Source: Sphingomonas sp.
GTDB taxonomy: Bacteria; Pseudomonadota; Alphaproteobacteria; Sphingomonadales; Sphingomonadaceae
Length of the DNA: 64,000 bases
Reading direction: 5' to 3'
Assembly (NCBI RefSeq): GCF_017304635.1
Contig: NZ_JAFKMA010000003.1
Coordinates: forward strand, 67,001 to 131,000
Shown here: in pieces, positions 1-9,072 of the stretch
Position numbering within the stretch: the stretch's first letter is position 1
Layout: each line of letters begins with the position of its first letter
The notes under the pieces: generated by a model
Told to the model about the DNA's origin: nothing
The model's input: the letters and a program-made list of their open reading frames with translations, nothing else
The model's database searches: none
Program-made: the position numbers and the translations under genes

Positions 1-361
1 AGAGCACCGGCAGCCTGAGCCGCTTGCCCGCCCGCAACGCGGCGATGCCGTCGAGCACCGGCGAATGGGCGTGGATGACGTCGGGGCGGAATTCCCGCGC
101 CACCTCGGTCACGCGATCGGTGAGCACGGCGATCTCGCGCCATTCGTGGATCGGGCTCCGCGCCGGTGCGGGCAAAGGGGTGCGGTGGAAGGTGAGGCCG
201 TCCACGACCTCGCTCGTCGCGCCGCTCGCGCCCTGTCGCGCGCCAGTCACCGCCGCGACCTGCCACCCGTTCGCGATCTGCGCCTTCAGGATGGCGCGCG
301 TGCGGAAGGTGTAGCCGCTCTGCAGCGGCAATCCATGGTCGAGGACGTGGAGGATGCGCAT
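1..361 (-). CDS. Exosortase A-associated glycosyltransferase, partial (N-terminal part)
   Basis: Only the first 120 codons lie in the window; the gene runs off the left edge. Translated from the ATG at 361, the protein begins MRILHVLDHGLPLQSGYTFR and contains an AHSP motif near residue 93. This matches the N-terminal Rossmann half of GT-B family 4 glycosyltransferases, specifically the PEP-CTERM/exosortase A-associated group (TIGR04063-like, recognised from memory). It is divergent from the O-glycosylation ligase that starts at 589, which supports a role in making the glycan handled by the XrtA sorting system. The long plus-strand frames here are shadows of this gene. Confidence 0.75.
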   Translation of the reverse strand, partial: MRILHVLDHGLPLQSGYTFRTRAILKAQIANGWQVAAVTGARQGASGATSEVVDGLTFHRTPLPAPARSPIHEWREIAVLTDRVTEVAREFRPDVIHAHSPVLDGIAALRAGKRLRLPVL

Positions 362-463
362 CGCGCGGCATCATGCCCCGGCCTCCTTAACGTGACGATA
401 ACTCGCGGGGGTTAGGCGTTTTCCACCGTTCGTCCGGAACGGAGGATGGGACGGCCGGCACCG

Positions 464-592
464 ATGATCGACAATTTCGCGCTCGGCATCAGCCACGGCC
501 TCATGCTGCTGACGATCGTCCTGTTGCTGCGCCGCCGCGACTTGGACGACGAGACGCCCGAGCAGAAGACCAAGTCCTTCAAGCGCAAATGA
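464..592 (+). CDS. Small protein preceding the O-glycosylation ligase
   Basis: A 42-residue protein starting MIDNFALGISHGLM, with one hydrophobic stretch (about residues 5-20) followed by a highly charged tail ending KSFKRK. Its TGA overlaps the ATG of the ligase gene (ATGA at 589-592), so the two are probably translationally coupled. An in-frame ATG at 446 would add six residues (MGRPAP); the GGAGG at 441-445 touches that ATG, so neither start has an ideally spaced ribosome site. I infer a membrane-anchored accessory of the XrtA glycan cluster; no domain is recognised. Confidence 0.6.
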   Translation: MIDNFALGISHGLMLLTIVLLLRRRDLDDETPEQKTKSFKRK

Positions 593-1959
593 TCCACGAT
601 CTCGCCTTTGTCGGGTTCCTGGCCGCGATCATGGGGCTGGCGCTGCGGCGGCCATTCCTGTTCATCCTGGCGTACGTCTATATCGATATCGTCTCGCCGC
701 AGCGGCTGACCTACACGCTGCTCAATTCGGTGCCGATCTCGCTGATCGCAGTGGCGCTGGCGGTCGGGTCGTGGGCGCTGGTCGACGACAAGAGCGATGC
801 GCGGGTCGCGCCGCGCCAGCTGATGATCCTGCTGCTGCTCGGCTGGTGTGCGTCGACCACGTTCCGTGCCGATTTCCCGGCCGACGCGCTGGATAAGTGG
901 GACTGGGTGTGGAAGGCGCTGGCGTTCGCCGCGTTCCTGCCGCTGACGCTGCGCACGCGGCTCCGCATCGAAGCGTTGCTGACCTTCATGGTGCTGTCGG
1001 CCGCCTCGATCGTCATCGTCGGCGGGATCAAGACGCTGGCGGGCGGCGGCGGCTATGGCGAGCTCGACCTGATGGTCTCGAACAATTCGGGTCTGTACGA
1101 GGGCTCGACCATCTCGACCGTGGCCATCGCGATCATCCCGACGATCCTGTGGCTGTCGAAGCACGGCACGATCTTTCCGAACGACTGGAAGCGCAAGCTG
1201 TTCTGCTACGCGCTGATCTTCGCCTGCCTGCTGATCCCGATCGGCACCTCGACGCGGACCGGGCTGCTGTGCATCGGGCTGTGCGCGCTGCTGCTGCTGC
1301 GCGATTCGAAGCGGAAGTTCCTGTATCTCGCGATCATCGGTGCGATGGCGCTGACCGCGATCCCGTTCCTGCCCAAGTCGTTCACCGACCGCATGTCGAC
1401 GATCCAGTCGTACCAGCAGGACGAATCCGCCGCGACTCGAGTCGCCGTCTGGGCGTGGACGTGGGATTACGTGAAGCAGCACCCGATGGGCGGCGGGTTC
1501 GAAATGTATCGCCAGAACCACATCCGCTACGACATCGTGAAGGTGGACGGGACGAAGGACAATGCGAAGCTCGATTCGACGCTGACCACCGATCGCGCGC
1601 GCGCCTATCACTCCGCCTATTTCGAGATGCTGGGCGAGCAGGGCTGGCCCGGTTTCCTGCTGTGGCTCGGGATCGGGCTCGCCGGATTGTTCCGAATGGA
1701 AGTAATCCGCCGCCGCTATCGCAAGGCGGAAGGCGACGAGGCGTGGATCGCGCCGCTCGCGGGCGCGCTGCAATCGGCGCACATCCTCTACATGCTGGGC
1801 GCGTGCTTCATCGCGATCGCCTTCCAGCCGTTCATGCTGATGATGGTCGGCGCGCAGATCGGGCTCGACACCTATCTCAAGCGCAAGCGCGCCGAAGCCA
1901 GCTTCCGTCCGATGAAGCGGGTGCGGCCGATGACGACGCCGCAGCCGGCGCTGGCGTGA
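589..1959 (+). CDS. Putative O-glycosylation ligase, exosortase A system-associated
   Basis: A 456-residue polytopic membrane protein with many hydrophobic helices and a Wzy/WaaL-type O-antigen ligase region in its centre (around residues 180-350). The start, MIHDLAFVGFLAAIMGLALR, and the segment YIDIVSPQRLTY are typical of the exosortase A-associated O-glycosylation ligase family (TIGR03097-like). It is expected to transfer an oligosaccharide onto proteins or lipid in the periplasm. Its ATG overlaps the stop of the small upstream gene, and its TGA overlaps the GTG of the acyltransferase downstream, forming a tight operon. Confidence 0.85.
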   Translation: MIHDLAFVGFLAAIMGLALRRPFLFILAYVYIDIVSPQRLTYTLLNSVPISLIAVALAVGSWALVDDKSDARVAPRQLMILLLLGWCASTTFRADFPADALDKWDWVWKALAFAAFLPLTLRTRLRIEALLTFMVLSAASIVIVGGIKTLAGGGGYGELDLMVSNNSGLYEGSTISTVAIAIIPTILWLSKHGTIFPNDWKRKLFCYALIFACLLIPIGTSTRTGLLCIGLCALLLLRDSKRKFLYLAIIGAMALTAIPFLPKSFTDRMSTIQSYQQDESAATRVAVWAWTWDYVKQHPMGGGFEMYRQNHIRYDIVKVDGTKDNAKLDSTLTTDRARAYHSAYFEMLGEQGWPGFLLWLGIGLAGLFRMEVIRRRYRKAEGDEAWIAPLAGALQSAHILYMLGACFIAIAFQPFMLMMVGAQIGLDTYLKRKRAEASFRPMKRVRPMTTPQPALA

Positions 1960-3044
1960 ACGGAGCGCCGACCGAACTGCGCGCGCTCACCTCCGCGCGC
2001 GGCATCGCGGCGTGGCTGGTCGTGCTCTACCATATCCGCCTGACCGTCGCCGGCCTGCCGGAAGCATGGGTGCGGGTGTTCGCCAAGGGATATCTGGCGG
2101 TCGACTTCTTCTTCCTGCTGTCCGGTTTCGTGATCTGGCTCGCCTGGGGCGAGCGACTGCGTGAGAGCGGCTGGCGCGCGGTGCCGCGCTTCTGGCAGAA
2201 ACGCGTCGCGCGGATCTGGCCGCTGCATTTGGCGATGCTGGCCGGTGCGGTGGCGATCGCGCTGGTGCTGGCGGCGAGCGGGCGGCACGACTCGCTGCGC
2301 TTTCCGGTCGGCGAGCTGCCCCTGCACATCTTCCTGCTGCAGAATTGGGGGTTCACCGACCGGCTGAGCTGGAACGACCCCGCCTGGTCGATCAGCTGCG
2401 AGCTGTTCGCGTACCTCATGTTCCCGCTGCTGGTCCGCGCGATCGACTGGCGGACGGTGCCGAGCTGGCTGGTGGCGGCCGCGGCGGCGGCGTTCCTGAT
2501 CCTGCTCGGCGCGGCGATGACCGAGGCGCCGGGACTCGGCTACGACATCGCGCGGTTCGGGCTGGTGCGCTGCCTGTGCGAGTTCGCGGCGGGGACGGCG
2601 CTGTGCGCGCTCTGGCAGCGCTGGCGAGCGGCACCGGTGCGCCCGGCGATCGGCGCGTTCGCCGTTGCGGTTCTGTCGGTTGCGGGATGGCTAGGCGGCG
2701 TGCCAGAGCCGGTCGCTATCCCCCTCGCCTTTGCCGGCCTGCTGCTCGGCCTCGCGCTGACCAGCGACGCGCGCGGCAATCCGCTCGCCTGCGCGCCGCT
2801 GTATTATCTCGGGGAGATCAGCTACGCGACGTATCTGTCGCATTTCCTGCTGTTCTACGTCTTCAAGCTCGCGCTGGTCGAGGACGCTCGCGCCATCCCG
2901 CCGCTGCTGATCGCGCTCTATCTCGCGCTGGTGCTGGGTACGTCCGTCGCGCTCTATCACCTCGTCGAGCGGCCGGCGCAGCGCTGGGTCAACGCCCTGA
3001 AGCTGCCACGCCGGCCGTCGCCGGGGCGCTTACGCCTCGGCTAG
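1956..3044 (+). CDS. Acyltransferase family 3 membrane protein
   Basis: A 362-residue integral membrane O-acyltransferase of the OafA/YrhL family. The N-terminus has the family pattern ELRALTSARGIAAWLVVLYH with the conserved RxxAxxxVxxxH elements, followed by about ten membrane helices. It likely acetylates a surface polysaccharide. The GTG start at 1956 overlaps the ligase stop (GTGA), so the gene is coupled to the XrtA glycan operon. Its last 15 bases overlap convergently with the DJ-1/PfpI gene. Confidence 0.85.
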   Translation: MNGAPTELRALTSARGIAAWLVVLYHIRLTVAGLPEAWVRVFAKGYLAVDFFFLLSGFVIWLAWGERLRESGWRAVPRFWQKRVARIWPLHLAMLAGAVAIALVLAASGRHDSLRFPVGELPLHIFLLQNWGFTDRLSWNDPAWSISCELFAYLMFPLLVRAIDWRTVPSWLVAAAAAAFLILLGAAMTEAPGLGYDIARFGLVRCLCEFAAGTALCALWQRWRAAPVRPAIGAFAVAVLSVAGWLGGVPEPVAIPLAFAGLLLGLALTSDARGNPLACAPLYYLGEISYATYLSHFLLFYVFKLALVEDARAIPPLLIALYLALVLGTSVALYHLVERPAQRWVNALKLPRRPSPGRLRLG

Positions 3045-3581
3045 TTCCTCGGTCAGCGCTTCGATGATCGCGCGGTTGAACGCGGGGATGTCGTCGGGCT
3101 TGCGGCTGGTGATGAGGTTGCCGTCGACCACCACTTCCTCGTCCACCACCCGCGCACCGGCATTCTCCAGGTCGGTCCGCACCGACGGCCAGCTCGTCGC
3201 CTGACGCCCGTCGACCACGTCCGCCTCGACCAGCAGCCACGGGCCGTGACAGATCGCCGCGACGATCTTGTCGTCGTCCATGAACTCCTCGACGATCTGC
3301 ACCGCGCGGCCTTCCATCCGCATCGTGTCGGGGTTCTTGACCCCGCCCGGGATCACCAGTGCGTCGAACTCCTCGGTGTCGACGTCGCCCAGCGTCATGT
3401 CGGGGGTGATCGTGTCGGCCTTCTCGCCGGCTTTCTCCCCCTGGATCGGGTCGGTCTTGATCGAGGCCAGCGTCACCTTCGCGCCGGCATCGATCAGCGC
3501 CTGGCGCGGACCGAACAGCTCGTCATTCTCGAAGCCGTCGGTGGCGATCATCAGCACGCGGGCTTGGTTCAGGTCGGGCAT
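3030..3581 (-). CDS. Type 1 glutamine amidotransferase-like (DJ-1/PfpI family) protein
   Basis: 183 residues starting MPDLNQARVLMIATDGFEND. The central AAICHGPWLLVEA segment carries the nucleophile-elbow cysteine (CHGP) of the PfpI/YhbO group, and a glutamate in the DGFEND loop fits the DJ-1/PfpI active site. Members of this group are linked to protection of proteins from glycation or stress. The size is normal for the family. It is convergent with the acyltransferase and divergent from topoisomerase IB. A much longer open frame upstream in this phase is antisense to the topoisomerase gene and is not used. Confidence 0.9.
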   Translation of the reverse strand: MPDLNQARVLMIATDGFENDELFGPRQALIDAGAKVTLASIKTDPIQGEKAGEKADTITPDMTLGDVDTEEFDALVIPGGVKNPDTMRMEGRAVQIVEEFMDDDKIVAAICHGPWLLVEADVVDGRQATSWPSVRTDLENAGARVVDEEVVVDGNLITSRKPDDIPAFNRAIIEALTEELAEA

Positions 3582-3701
3582 CGTCAGTCTCCGTTGGGGG
3601 GAAGTCGTGCCGACAACCCGCCGCCTTCGGCCCCGTTCCGGAACGAAGCGATGACCCGCGCATTTCTTTTGCCCAAGCGAACGGAGCGTCACGCCCACGT
3701 C

Positions 3702-4703
3702 ATGACCAAGATTGTCTATTGCGACGACAGCCTGCCCGGCATCACGCGGAAGAAGGTGCGGCACGGCTGGGGCTATTGGGATACGGACGGCAAGCGCATT
3801 ACGGATCGCGAGGAGATCGACCGGCTGAACGCGGTCGGCCTGCCGCCCGCTTATACCGACGCGTGGTTCTGTCCCAAGGCGAACGGGCATATCCAGGCTA
3901 CGGCCAAGGACGCCAAGGGTCGCAAGCAATATCGCTACCACGCCGATTTCCGCGCGGACCGCGAGGCCGACAAGTACGGCCGCTGCTCGCTGTTCGGGTT
4001 GGCATTGCCCAAGCTGCGCGCGAAGGTTGAGGCCGACCTGAAGTCGCGCTCCCACAGCAAGCAACGCACCGTCGCCGCGATCGTCAAGCTGCTCGACATC
4101 GGCCATATCCGCGTCGGCAACGAAACCTATGCGCGGACCAACAAGAGCTTCGGCGCGACCACCCTGCGCAACCGCCACGCCAAGATCGACGGCTCCACGA
4201 TCAAGCTCAAATACCGCGCCAAATCGGGCAAGGAGCGTGAGCTGAGCGTCACCGACCGCAGCCTCGCGCGGTTCGTCAAGAAATGCCAGGACCTGCCCGG
4301 CCAGCAACTGTTCCAATATGTCGGCCAGGACGGCGAGCCGCACGGCGTGACCTCGTCCGACGTCAACGATTACATCCGCGAATCGACCGGCTGCGACTTC
4401 ACCGCCAAGCATTTCCGCACCTGGGGCGCGAGCGTGATCGCGTTCGAGACGCTGGCCACTGCCGACAAGGATATCGGCCTCAAGACGATGCTCGAACCGG
4501 TGACCGAAGCGCTCGGCAACACGCCGGCGATCGCACGCAAGTCCTACGTCCACCCCGCGTTGATCGACCTGACGAAGGACGGTCAGGAACGCTTCCGCCA
4601 GCGCCTCGACCTGCCCCGTGCGACGCGCTATCTCGATCGTTACGAGCGCGGACTGATCGCGTTCCTCAAATCCGGCGCGCGTCGGCGGCACGCCACCGCG
4701 TGA
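3702..4703 (+). CDS. DNA topoisomerase IB
   Basis: 333 residues matching the bacterial poxvirus-like type IB topoisomerases. Expected catalytic residues are visible: Arg137 (IRVGNE), a lysine in the KYRAKSGK segment near 170-177, Arg239 (FRTWGAS) and the nucleophile Tyr282 (RKSYVHP). It relaxes supercoils by forming a transient 3'-phosphotyrosine bond. An in-frame ATG at 3651 would add 17 residues; I chose 3702 because homologues begin close to the Y-CDDSLPGITR motif. It lies 25 bp upstream of the MscS channel gene on the same strand. Confidence 0.92.
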   Translation: MTKIVYCDDSLPGITRKKVRHGWGYWDTDGKRITDREEIDRLNAVGLPPAYTDAWFCPKANGHIQATAKDAKGRKQYRYHADFRADREADKYGRCSLFGLALPKLRAKVEADLKSRSHSKQRTVAAIVKLLDIGHIRVGNETYARTNKSFGATTLRNRHAKIDGSTIKLKYRAKSGKERELSVTDRSLARFVKKCQDLPGQQLFQYVGQDGEPHGVTSSDVNDYIRESTGCDFTAKHFRTWGASVIAFETLATADKDIGLKTMLEPVTEALGNTPAIARKSYVHPALIDLTKDGQERFRQRLDLPRATRYLDRYERGLIAFLKSGARRRHATA

Positions 4704-4728
4704 TCGCCGACCGGTCGAAGAGAGTGCC

Positions 4729-5946
4729 ATGACTAATACGACAGCGCCCAACCGACTGGTGGCGCATCACGACCTTATCCGCCAATTGAACGATCTGTAC
4801 GACGCGACTGCCGAATGGTTCGAGACGCACTGGCTTCAGATCCTGATCGCGCTCGGCGCGGGCGTCCTGATCTTCGTCGGGCTGCACGCGCTGAAGTCGT
4901 TCGGCAACCGGCTGTGCGGTCGCGATCCGCGCGGGACCGGCTGGTACACGATCTTCGGCCGCGCGATCACCAAGACCGGCAATTTCTTCATCATCATGAC
5001 CGCCGCGGCGACGGTTTCGGGGATCGGCGAGCCACCCCAGAAACTCGCGCAGATCATCCAGTTCCTGTTCACCATCGCGGCGGTTTTCCAGAGCGCGATC
5101 TGGGCACGCGAGATCATCCTCGGCGCGATCGAGCATCGCACGCAGGCCAGCGACTATCACGGCGAAGCGTTGGTCAACGCGATGGGGCTGATCCGCCTGT
5201 TCGTGACGTTCATCGTCTTCGCGATCGCTTTGGTGCTGGTGCTGGGGAACCTCGGCGTGAACGTGACCGGACTGGTCGCGGGCCTCGGCGTCGGCGGCAT
5301 CGCGATCGGTCTCGCCGCGCAGAGCATCTTCGCCGACCTGTTCGCGGCGATCGCGATCATCTTCGACCGCCCGTTCAAGAAGGGCGATGCGATCACCTTC
5401 GACAAATCGGCCGGCACCGTCGAATCGATCGGGATGCGCTCGACCCGCATCCGCGGCACGACCGGCGAGGCGCGGATCATTGGCAACAAGAAACTGCTCG
5501 ATCAGGAGATCATCAACAACACCCAGCGCGAAATGCGCCGCGTGATCTTCACGCTGGGCGTGGTGCAGACGACGCCGGTGTCGGTGATGGACCAGCTGCC
5601 CCACCTGCTGAAGGACATCGTCGAGGATCACCAGGGCACGTTCGTCCGCGCCGGCTTCGTCGGGTTCGGCGTGCAAAGCTATGATTTCGAGCTCCAGTTC
5701 GATTCGCCCAGCGCGGCGTTGCAGGACATGTTCGACCTGCGCCATTCGATCGGTCTCGCGATCATCCAGCGGCTCAACGACGACGGCATCGCGCTGGCCT
5801 ATCCGACCCAGACCGGGCTGACTGCGGAGGAAGCCGGCATGATCCGCCCGCGCCGTCCGCGCAAGCTGGCGGAATCGAACGAGACGATCGCCAAGCCCCC
5901 CTCCTCGGGCGACCGCTCCGCCGCCGACCAGGAGGGCGGGGCCTAA
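4729..5946 (+). CDS. Mechanosensitive ion channel family protein (MscS-like)
   Basis: 405 residues with four or five N-terminal membrane helices. The pore-lining helix follows the MscS pattern (GLGVGGIAIGLAAQ, about residues 185-198), leading to the beta domain with FDRPFKKGD and the IGNKKLLDQEIIN motif (about 251-263). It should act as a turgor-release channel in the inner membrane. The C-terminal 50 residues are polar and probably disordered. Its stop overlaps convergently with the DUF2167 gene by 4 bp. Confidence 0.9.
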   Translation: MTNTTAPNRLVAHHDLIRQLNDLYDATAEWFETHWLQILIALGAGVLIFVGLHALKSFGNRLCGRDPRGTGWYTIFGRAITKTGNFFIIMTAAATVSGIGEPPQKLAQIIQFLFTIAAVFQSAIWAREIILGAIEHRTQASDYHGEALVNAMGLIRLFVTFIVFAIALVLVLGNLGVNVTGLVAGLGVGGIAIGLAAQSIFADLFAAIAIIFDRPFKKGDAITFDKSAGTVESIGMRSTRIRGTTGEARIIGNKKLLDQEIINNTQREMRRVIFTLGVVQTTPVSVMDQLPHLLKDIVEDHQGTFVRAGFVGFGVQSYDFELQFDSPSAALQDMFDLRHSIGLAIIQRLNDDGIALAYPTQTGLTAEEAGMIRPRRPRKLAESNETIAKPPSSGDRSAADQEGGA

Positions 5947-6884
5947 CCCTCCAGCGTGTCGCGCTCGCGACGGCCGAACAGGCGGCCGATGACCTTGCGG
6001 GCGCTGGCGAACAGAGCGACGGCGCCGATCGCGATCCACTTGAAGAACGGGATCAGCAGCGCGAGCAACCCGACCTTCTTCGCGACCGCGATGCCGACGC
6101 CCAGCCCGACCAACCCGGCGAGACCGTAGCCCGCCGCCTTGTCCGTGCTCGAATTATATTCGGCATAGGTCGCGCCCGACGTGAACTGCGCGACCTTGCC
6201 GAAATCCTGCGCGGCGGTGCGCACTTCGGCGAGGTGCGGCATGTCCCACAGCATGTTCATGCTCAGCACGCCCTTCCGCCCGAGCAGGCGGACGTCGTAG
6301 TTGAGCGAATCCGCCGAATCGCCGTCGATCCGGAAATCGCGCGCCCAGATCAGCGAATGCGCCGCCTTGTCGTAGGACGGCGGTTGCGCCCAGCCGACGA
6401 CGTGCATCGCGGGATAGCCCTGCTTCTGCCGCTCCGCATTCACGTCGGGCTCGCTCGAGCGGATGTCGCTCAGCATCTTGTCGTAATCGGCGGTGTCGGC
6501 GTCGTCGTCGGTGACGTAGCCGCTGTCGTCCCAGGTGATGACAGCGCCCCAGCTATTGTCGAGGACGGTCTTGTCGGCCGGCATCACCAGCCCGAGTACG
6601 CCGTCCGCCGCGCTGGGCGGGTTGTTCCACAGGTCGACCAGCACCCGCCGCGCGTCGTCGGGGCCGATGAAATAATATTTGTTGCCGAGGTGCAGCACGG
6701 CGTTGGCGGCGGGGATCGCGACGTCGCCGGTCTGCTTGTGCAGATTCTTCGCGAACGCGACGCGGTCGGCGGCTGGCCCTGGCGTCGCCGTCGCGACCGG
6801 CGCGGGCGCATCGGCCCAGGCGACCGCAGCGGGCGCCGTCATTCCGGCGAGCACCAGCGTGCCCGCGATCACGAACCTTTTCAT
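5943..6884 (-). CDS. DUF2167 domain-containing membrane protein
   Basis: 313 residues: a signal peptide (about residues 1-25, MKRFVIAGTLVLAGMTAPAA), a long periplasmic domain and two C-terminal membrane helices with a glycine-rich hinge (LAGLVGLGVGIAVAKK), ending in an arginine-rich tail (RRERDTLEG). This is the layout of the DUF2167 family; its function is not known. It is transcribed away from the MaoC gene, leaving a 298-bp region (6885-7182) that contains no convincing gene and presumably carries both promoters. Confidence 0.8.
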   Translation of the reverse strand: MKRFVIAGTLVLAGMTAPAAVAWADAPAPVATATPGPAADRVAFAKNLHKQTGDVAIPAANAVLHLGNKYYFIGPDDARRVLVDLWNNPPSAADGVLGLVMPADKTVLDNSWGAVITWDDSGYVTDDDADTADYDKMLSDIRSSEPDVNAERQKQGYPAMHVVGWAQPPSYDKAAHSLIWARDFRIDGDSADSLNYDVRLLGRKGVLSMNMLWDMPHLAEVRTAAQDFGKVAQFTSGATYAEYNSSTDKAAGYGLAGLVGLGVGIAVAKKVGLLALLIPFFKWIAIGAVALFASARKVIGRLFGRRERDTLEG

Positions 6885-7182
6885 CGCTTCCCCCTCTGTC
6901 GGTCGAATCGGCCGATCGTCCCGAACAGGCCGCGAAACCGATCGCGCGTCAAGCGACGCGGCGCCATGCCGTTTTCCGAGTCGCGAGGTAATGTCGTGGC
7001 CACGGCGTTTTAGAAGTTCGGGTTCGGCGGTATCGGCCCAGCGCGCGCCTCGCCAACGAGAGCATTATGCTGCACCTGCGATGATTTTCCTGCATACGGT
7101 CAGCTCGGGCTTGCCTCACGCGCGCTGGCGAGGCACAGGCGAGCGGCGGCGTCCGCGCCGCACCCACAAGAAGGACAACGAC

Positions 7183-7644
7183 GTGGCCGAAACCATCACC
7201 ATCCAGGAACGCGCGACGCAGATCGGTAGCGAGAACGTGTCGGACTGGGTCGAGGTTAGCCAGGAGATGATCGACAAGTTCGCCGACGCGACCGGCGATC
7301 ACCAGTTCATCCACGTCAATCCGGCAATGGCGAAGATGACCCCGTTCGGCGGTACTATCGCGCACGGTTTCCTGACGCTGTCGCTGATGCCGCTATTGTC
7401 GTCGAAGGTCGCCGACGCGCCGCAGATCGAGGGCGTGAAGATGGGCGTCAATTACGGGGGCAACAAGACGCGCTTCCTGACCCCCGTCCCCTCGGGCAGC
7501 CGCGTGCGGGGCCGCTTCAAGCTGCTCGAACTGGTCGAGAAACGGCCGGGCCAGTGGCAGCAGACCAACGAGTTCACCGTCGAGATCGAAGGCAAGGACA
7601 AACCCGCCTTGATCGCCGAGTGGATCAGCCAGATTTTCGTTTAG
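7183..7644 (+). CDS. MaoC family dehydratase (enoyl-CoA hydratase-like)
   Basis: 153 residues, a single hot-dog fold. The hydratase-2 motif is clear: TGDHQFIHVN with Asp39 and His44, followed by FGGTIAHGFLTLSL. It should hydrate a 2-enoyl-CoA to (R)-3-hydroxyacyl-CoA, supplying beta-oxidation or PHA precursors, which fits the thiolase gene downstream. The GTG start at 7183 has an AAGGA ribosome site about 10 bases upstream; longer upstream frames have no support. Confidence 0.9.
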   Translation: MAETITIQERATQIGSENVSDWVEVSQEMIDKFADATGDHQFIHVNPAMAKMTPFGGTIAHGFLTLSLMPLLSSKVADAPQIEGVKMGVNYGGNKTRFLTPVPSGSRVRGRFKLLELVEKRPGQWQQTNEFTVEIEGKDKPALIAEWISQIFV

Positions 7645-7652
7645 TATTTGCC

Positions 7653-7734
7653 GTCGCCCCGGCGGAGGCCGGGGCCGCTGCGTCATGAAACGCAGCGCCT
7701 GCAACCAAGCGGCCCCGGCCTCCGCCGGGGCGAC
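7653..7734. repeat. Perfect 27-bp inverted repeat (REP doublet) between MaoC and thiolase genes
   Basis: Arms at 7653-7679 and 7708-7734 are exact reverse complements over 27 bp, each containing a smaller GC palindrome (GCCCCGGC-ggag-GCCGGGGC type). The 28-bp centre has its own small stem, CTGCGT/ACGCAG. This is one of several REP-doublet (REPIN-like) elements in the window. It ends 12 bp before the thiolase ATG, so it would form a strong hairpin in the transcript just upstream of that gene. Confidence 0.9.
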
Positions 7735-7746
7735 GAAAGGACTGAA

Positions 7747-8925
7747 ATGCGCTCCGCCGTCATCGTTTCCACCGCCCGCACCCCGATCGGCCGCGCCTAT
7801 CGCGGCGGATTCAACGCCACACCGTCGCCGACGCTTGCGAGCCATTCGATCAGGGCTGCGGTCGAGCGCGCCAAGATCGACCCGGCCGAGGTGCAGGACG
7901 TCGTGTTCGGCGCCGCGCTCCAGCAGGGCGTGCAGGCCGGCAACATCGCGCGCACCGCGTTGCTTCGCGCCGGCCTGCCCGTCACCGTCTCGGGCATGTC
8001 GGTCGACCGCCAGTGCGCTAGCGGCCTGATGGCGATCGCCACCGCCGCCAAGCAGATCATCGTCGACAACATGGACGTCGCGATCGGCGGCGGCGTCGAA
8101 TCGATCTCGATGGTGCAGACGCCGCAGATGCGCGTCGGTCGCGACGACGAGCTGCTGGCGATGCACAAGGACGTGTACATGCCGATGCTGCAGACCGCCG
8201 AGGTCGTGGCGAAGCGCTACAACATCAGCCGCGAGGCGATGGACGACTATGCGCTCCAGTCGCAGCAGCGCACGGCGGCGGCGCAGCAGGCCGGCTATTT
8301 CGACGCCGAGATCGTGCCGGTGAAAGCGACGATGGCGGTGACCAACAAGGAGACCAAGGAAGTCAGCCATCACGAGGTCGAGGTGACGAAGGACGAGGGC
8401 AATCGTCCGGAGACCACGGTCGAGGGCCTGCGCGGGTTGCAGCCGGTACTGGGACCGGACTTCACGATCACCGCGGGTAACGCGTCGCAGCTGTCGGACG
8501 GATCGTCGGCCAGCGTGCTGATGGAGGAATCGCTGGCGGCGAAGCGCGGCCTGACCCCGCTCGGTCGCTATGTCGGCATGGCGGTGGCGGGCACCGAGCC
8601 CGACGAGATGGGCATCGGCCCGGTCTTCGCGATCCCCAAGCTGCTCGAGCGCAACGGGCTCAAGATGGATGACATCGGCCTGTGGGAGTTGAACGAAGCG
8701 TTCGCGGTGCAGGTGCTGTACTGCCGCGACAAGCAGGGCATCCCCGACGAGCTGCTCAACGTCAACGGCGGGTCGATCTCGATCGGCCATCCCTACGGCA
8801 TGACCGGCGCCCGCTGCACCGGCCACGCGCTGATCGAAGGCAAGCGGCGCGGCGCGAAGTACGTCGTCGTCACGATGTGCGTCGGCGGCGGCATGGGCGC
8901 AGCGGGATTGTTCGAGGTGCTGTGA
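7747..8925 (+). CDS. Acetyl-CoA C-acyltransferase (thiolase)
   Basis: 392 residues, the usual thiolase length. The catalytic residues are present: the acylated Cys90 (DRQCASG), His348 ([13 protein letters not shown]) and the C-terminal Cys378 ([10 protein letters not shown]). It catalyses thiolytic cleavage in beta-oxidation, or the reverse condensation. Downstream of the MaoC hydratase, it suggests a small fatty-acyl-CoA/PHA metabolism group. The start is an ATG at 7747, immediately after the 27-bp inverted repeat. Confidence 0.92.
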   Translation: MRSAVIVSTARTPIGRAYRGGFNATPSPTLASHSIRAAVERAKIDPAEVQDVVFGAALQQGVQAGNIARTALLRAGLPVTVSGMSVDRQCASGLMAIATAAKQIIVDNMDVAIGGGVESISMVQTPQMRVGRDDELLAMHKDVYMPMLQTAEVVAKRYNISREAMDDYALQSQQRTAAAQQAGYFDAEIVPVKATMAVTNKETKEVSHHEVEVTKDEGNRPETTVEGLRGLQPVLGPDFTITAGNASQLSDGSSASVLMEESLAAKRGLTPLGRYVGMAVAGTEPDEMGIGPVFAIPKLLERNGLKMDDIGLWELNEAFAVQVLYCRDKQGIPDELLNVNGGSISIGHPYGMTGARCTGHALIEGKRRGAKYVVVTMCVGGGMGAAGLFEVL

Positions 8926-9072
8926 GACAGCATGAGATTGAATTTTTACGCGTTCGATGTTATCTCGCTGCGTAGGCGACGTCATAGGCGCCTTTCTGTG
9001 AGCCCCGGTCGTGTCAGCGGCTGGGGCTCAATCATTCGGGGCCCGCGTGTCAGCGCGAGCCCCTCCTGCCAC

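Noticed and set aside
412-1782. 456-residue minus-strand open frame opposite the O-ligase gene
   Set aside because: Composition is Arg/Gln/Asp-rich noise typical of antisense frames in high-GC DNA; the plus-strand frame encodes a clear membrane protein family.
4666-6039. 457-residue minus-strand frame opposite MscS
   Set aside because: Antisense shadow with RDRR/EDDRD-type composition; MscS on the other strand is unmistakable.
6949-7365. 138-residue minus-strand frame upstream of and over the MaoC gene
   Set aside because: Overlaps MaoC antisense and has no protein-like features or ribosome site.
7393-8985. 530-residue minus-strand frame opposite the thiolase
   Set aside because: His/Arg-rich shadow; the thiolase has all catalytic residues.
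8999-9030. Hairpin TGAGCCCC/GGGGCTCA as the thiolase terminator
   Set aside because: The stem is only 8 bp with a long 16-base loop and no T-run; too weak to annotate.
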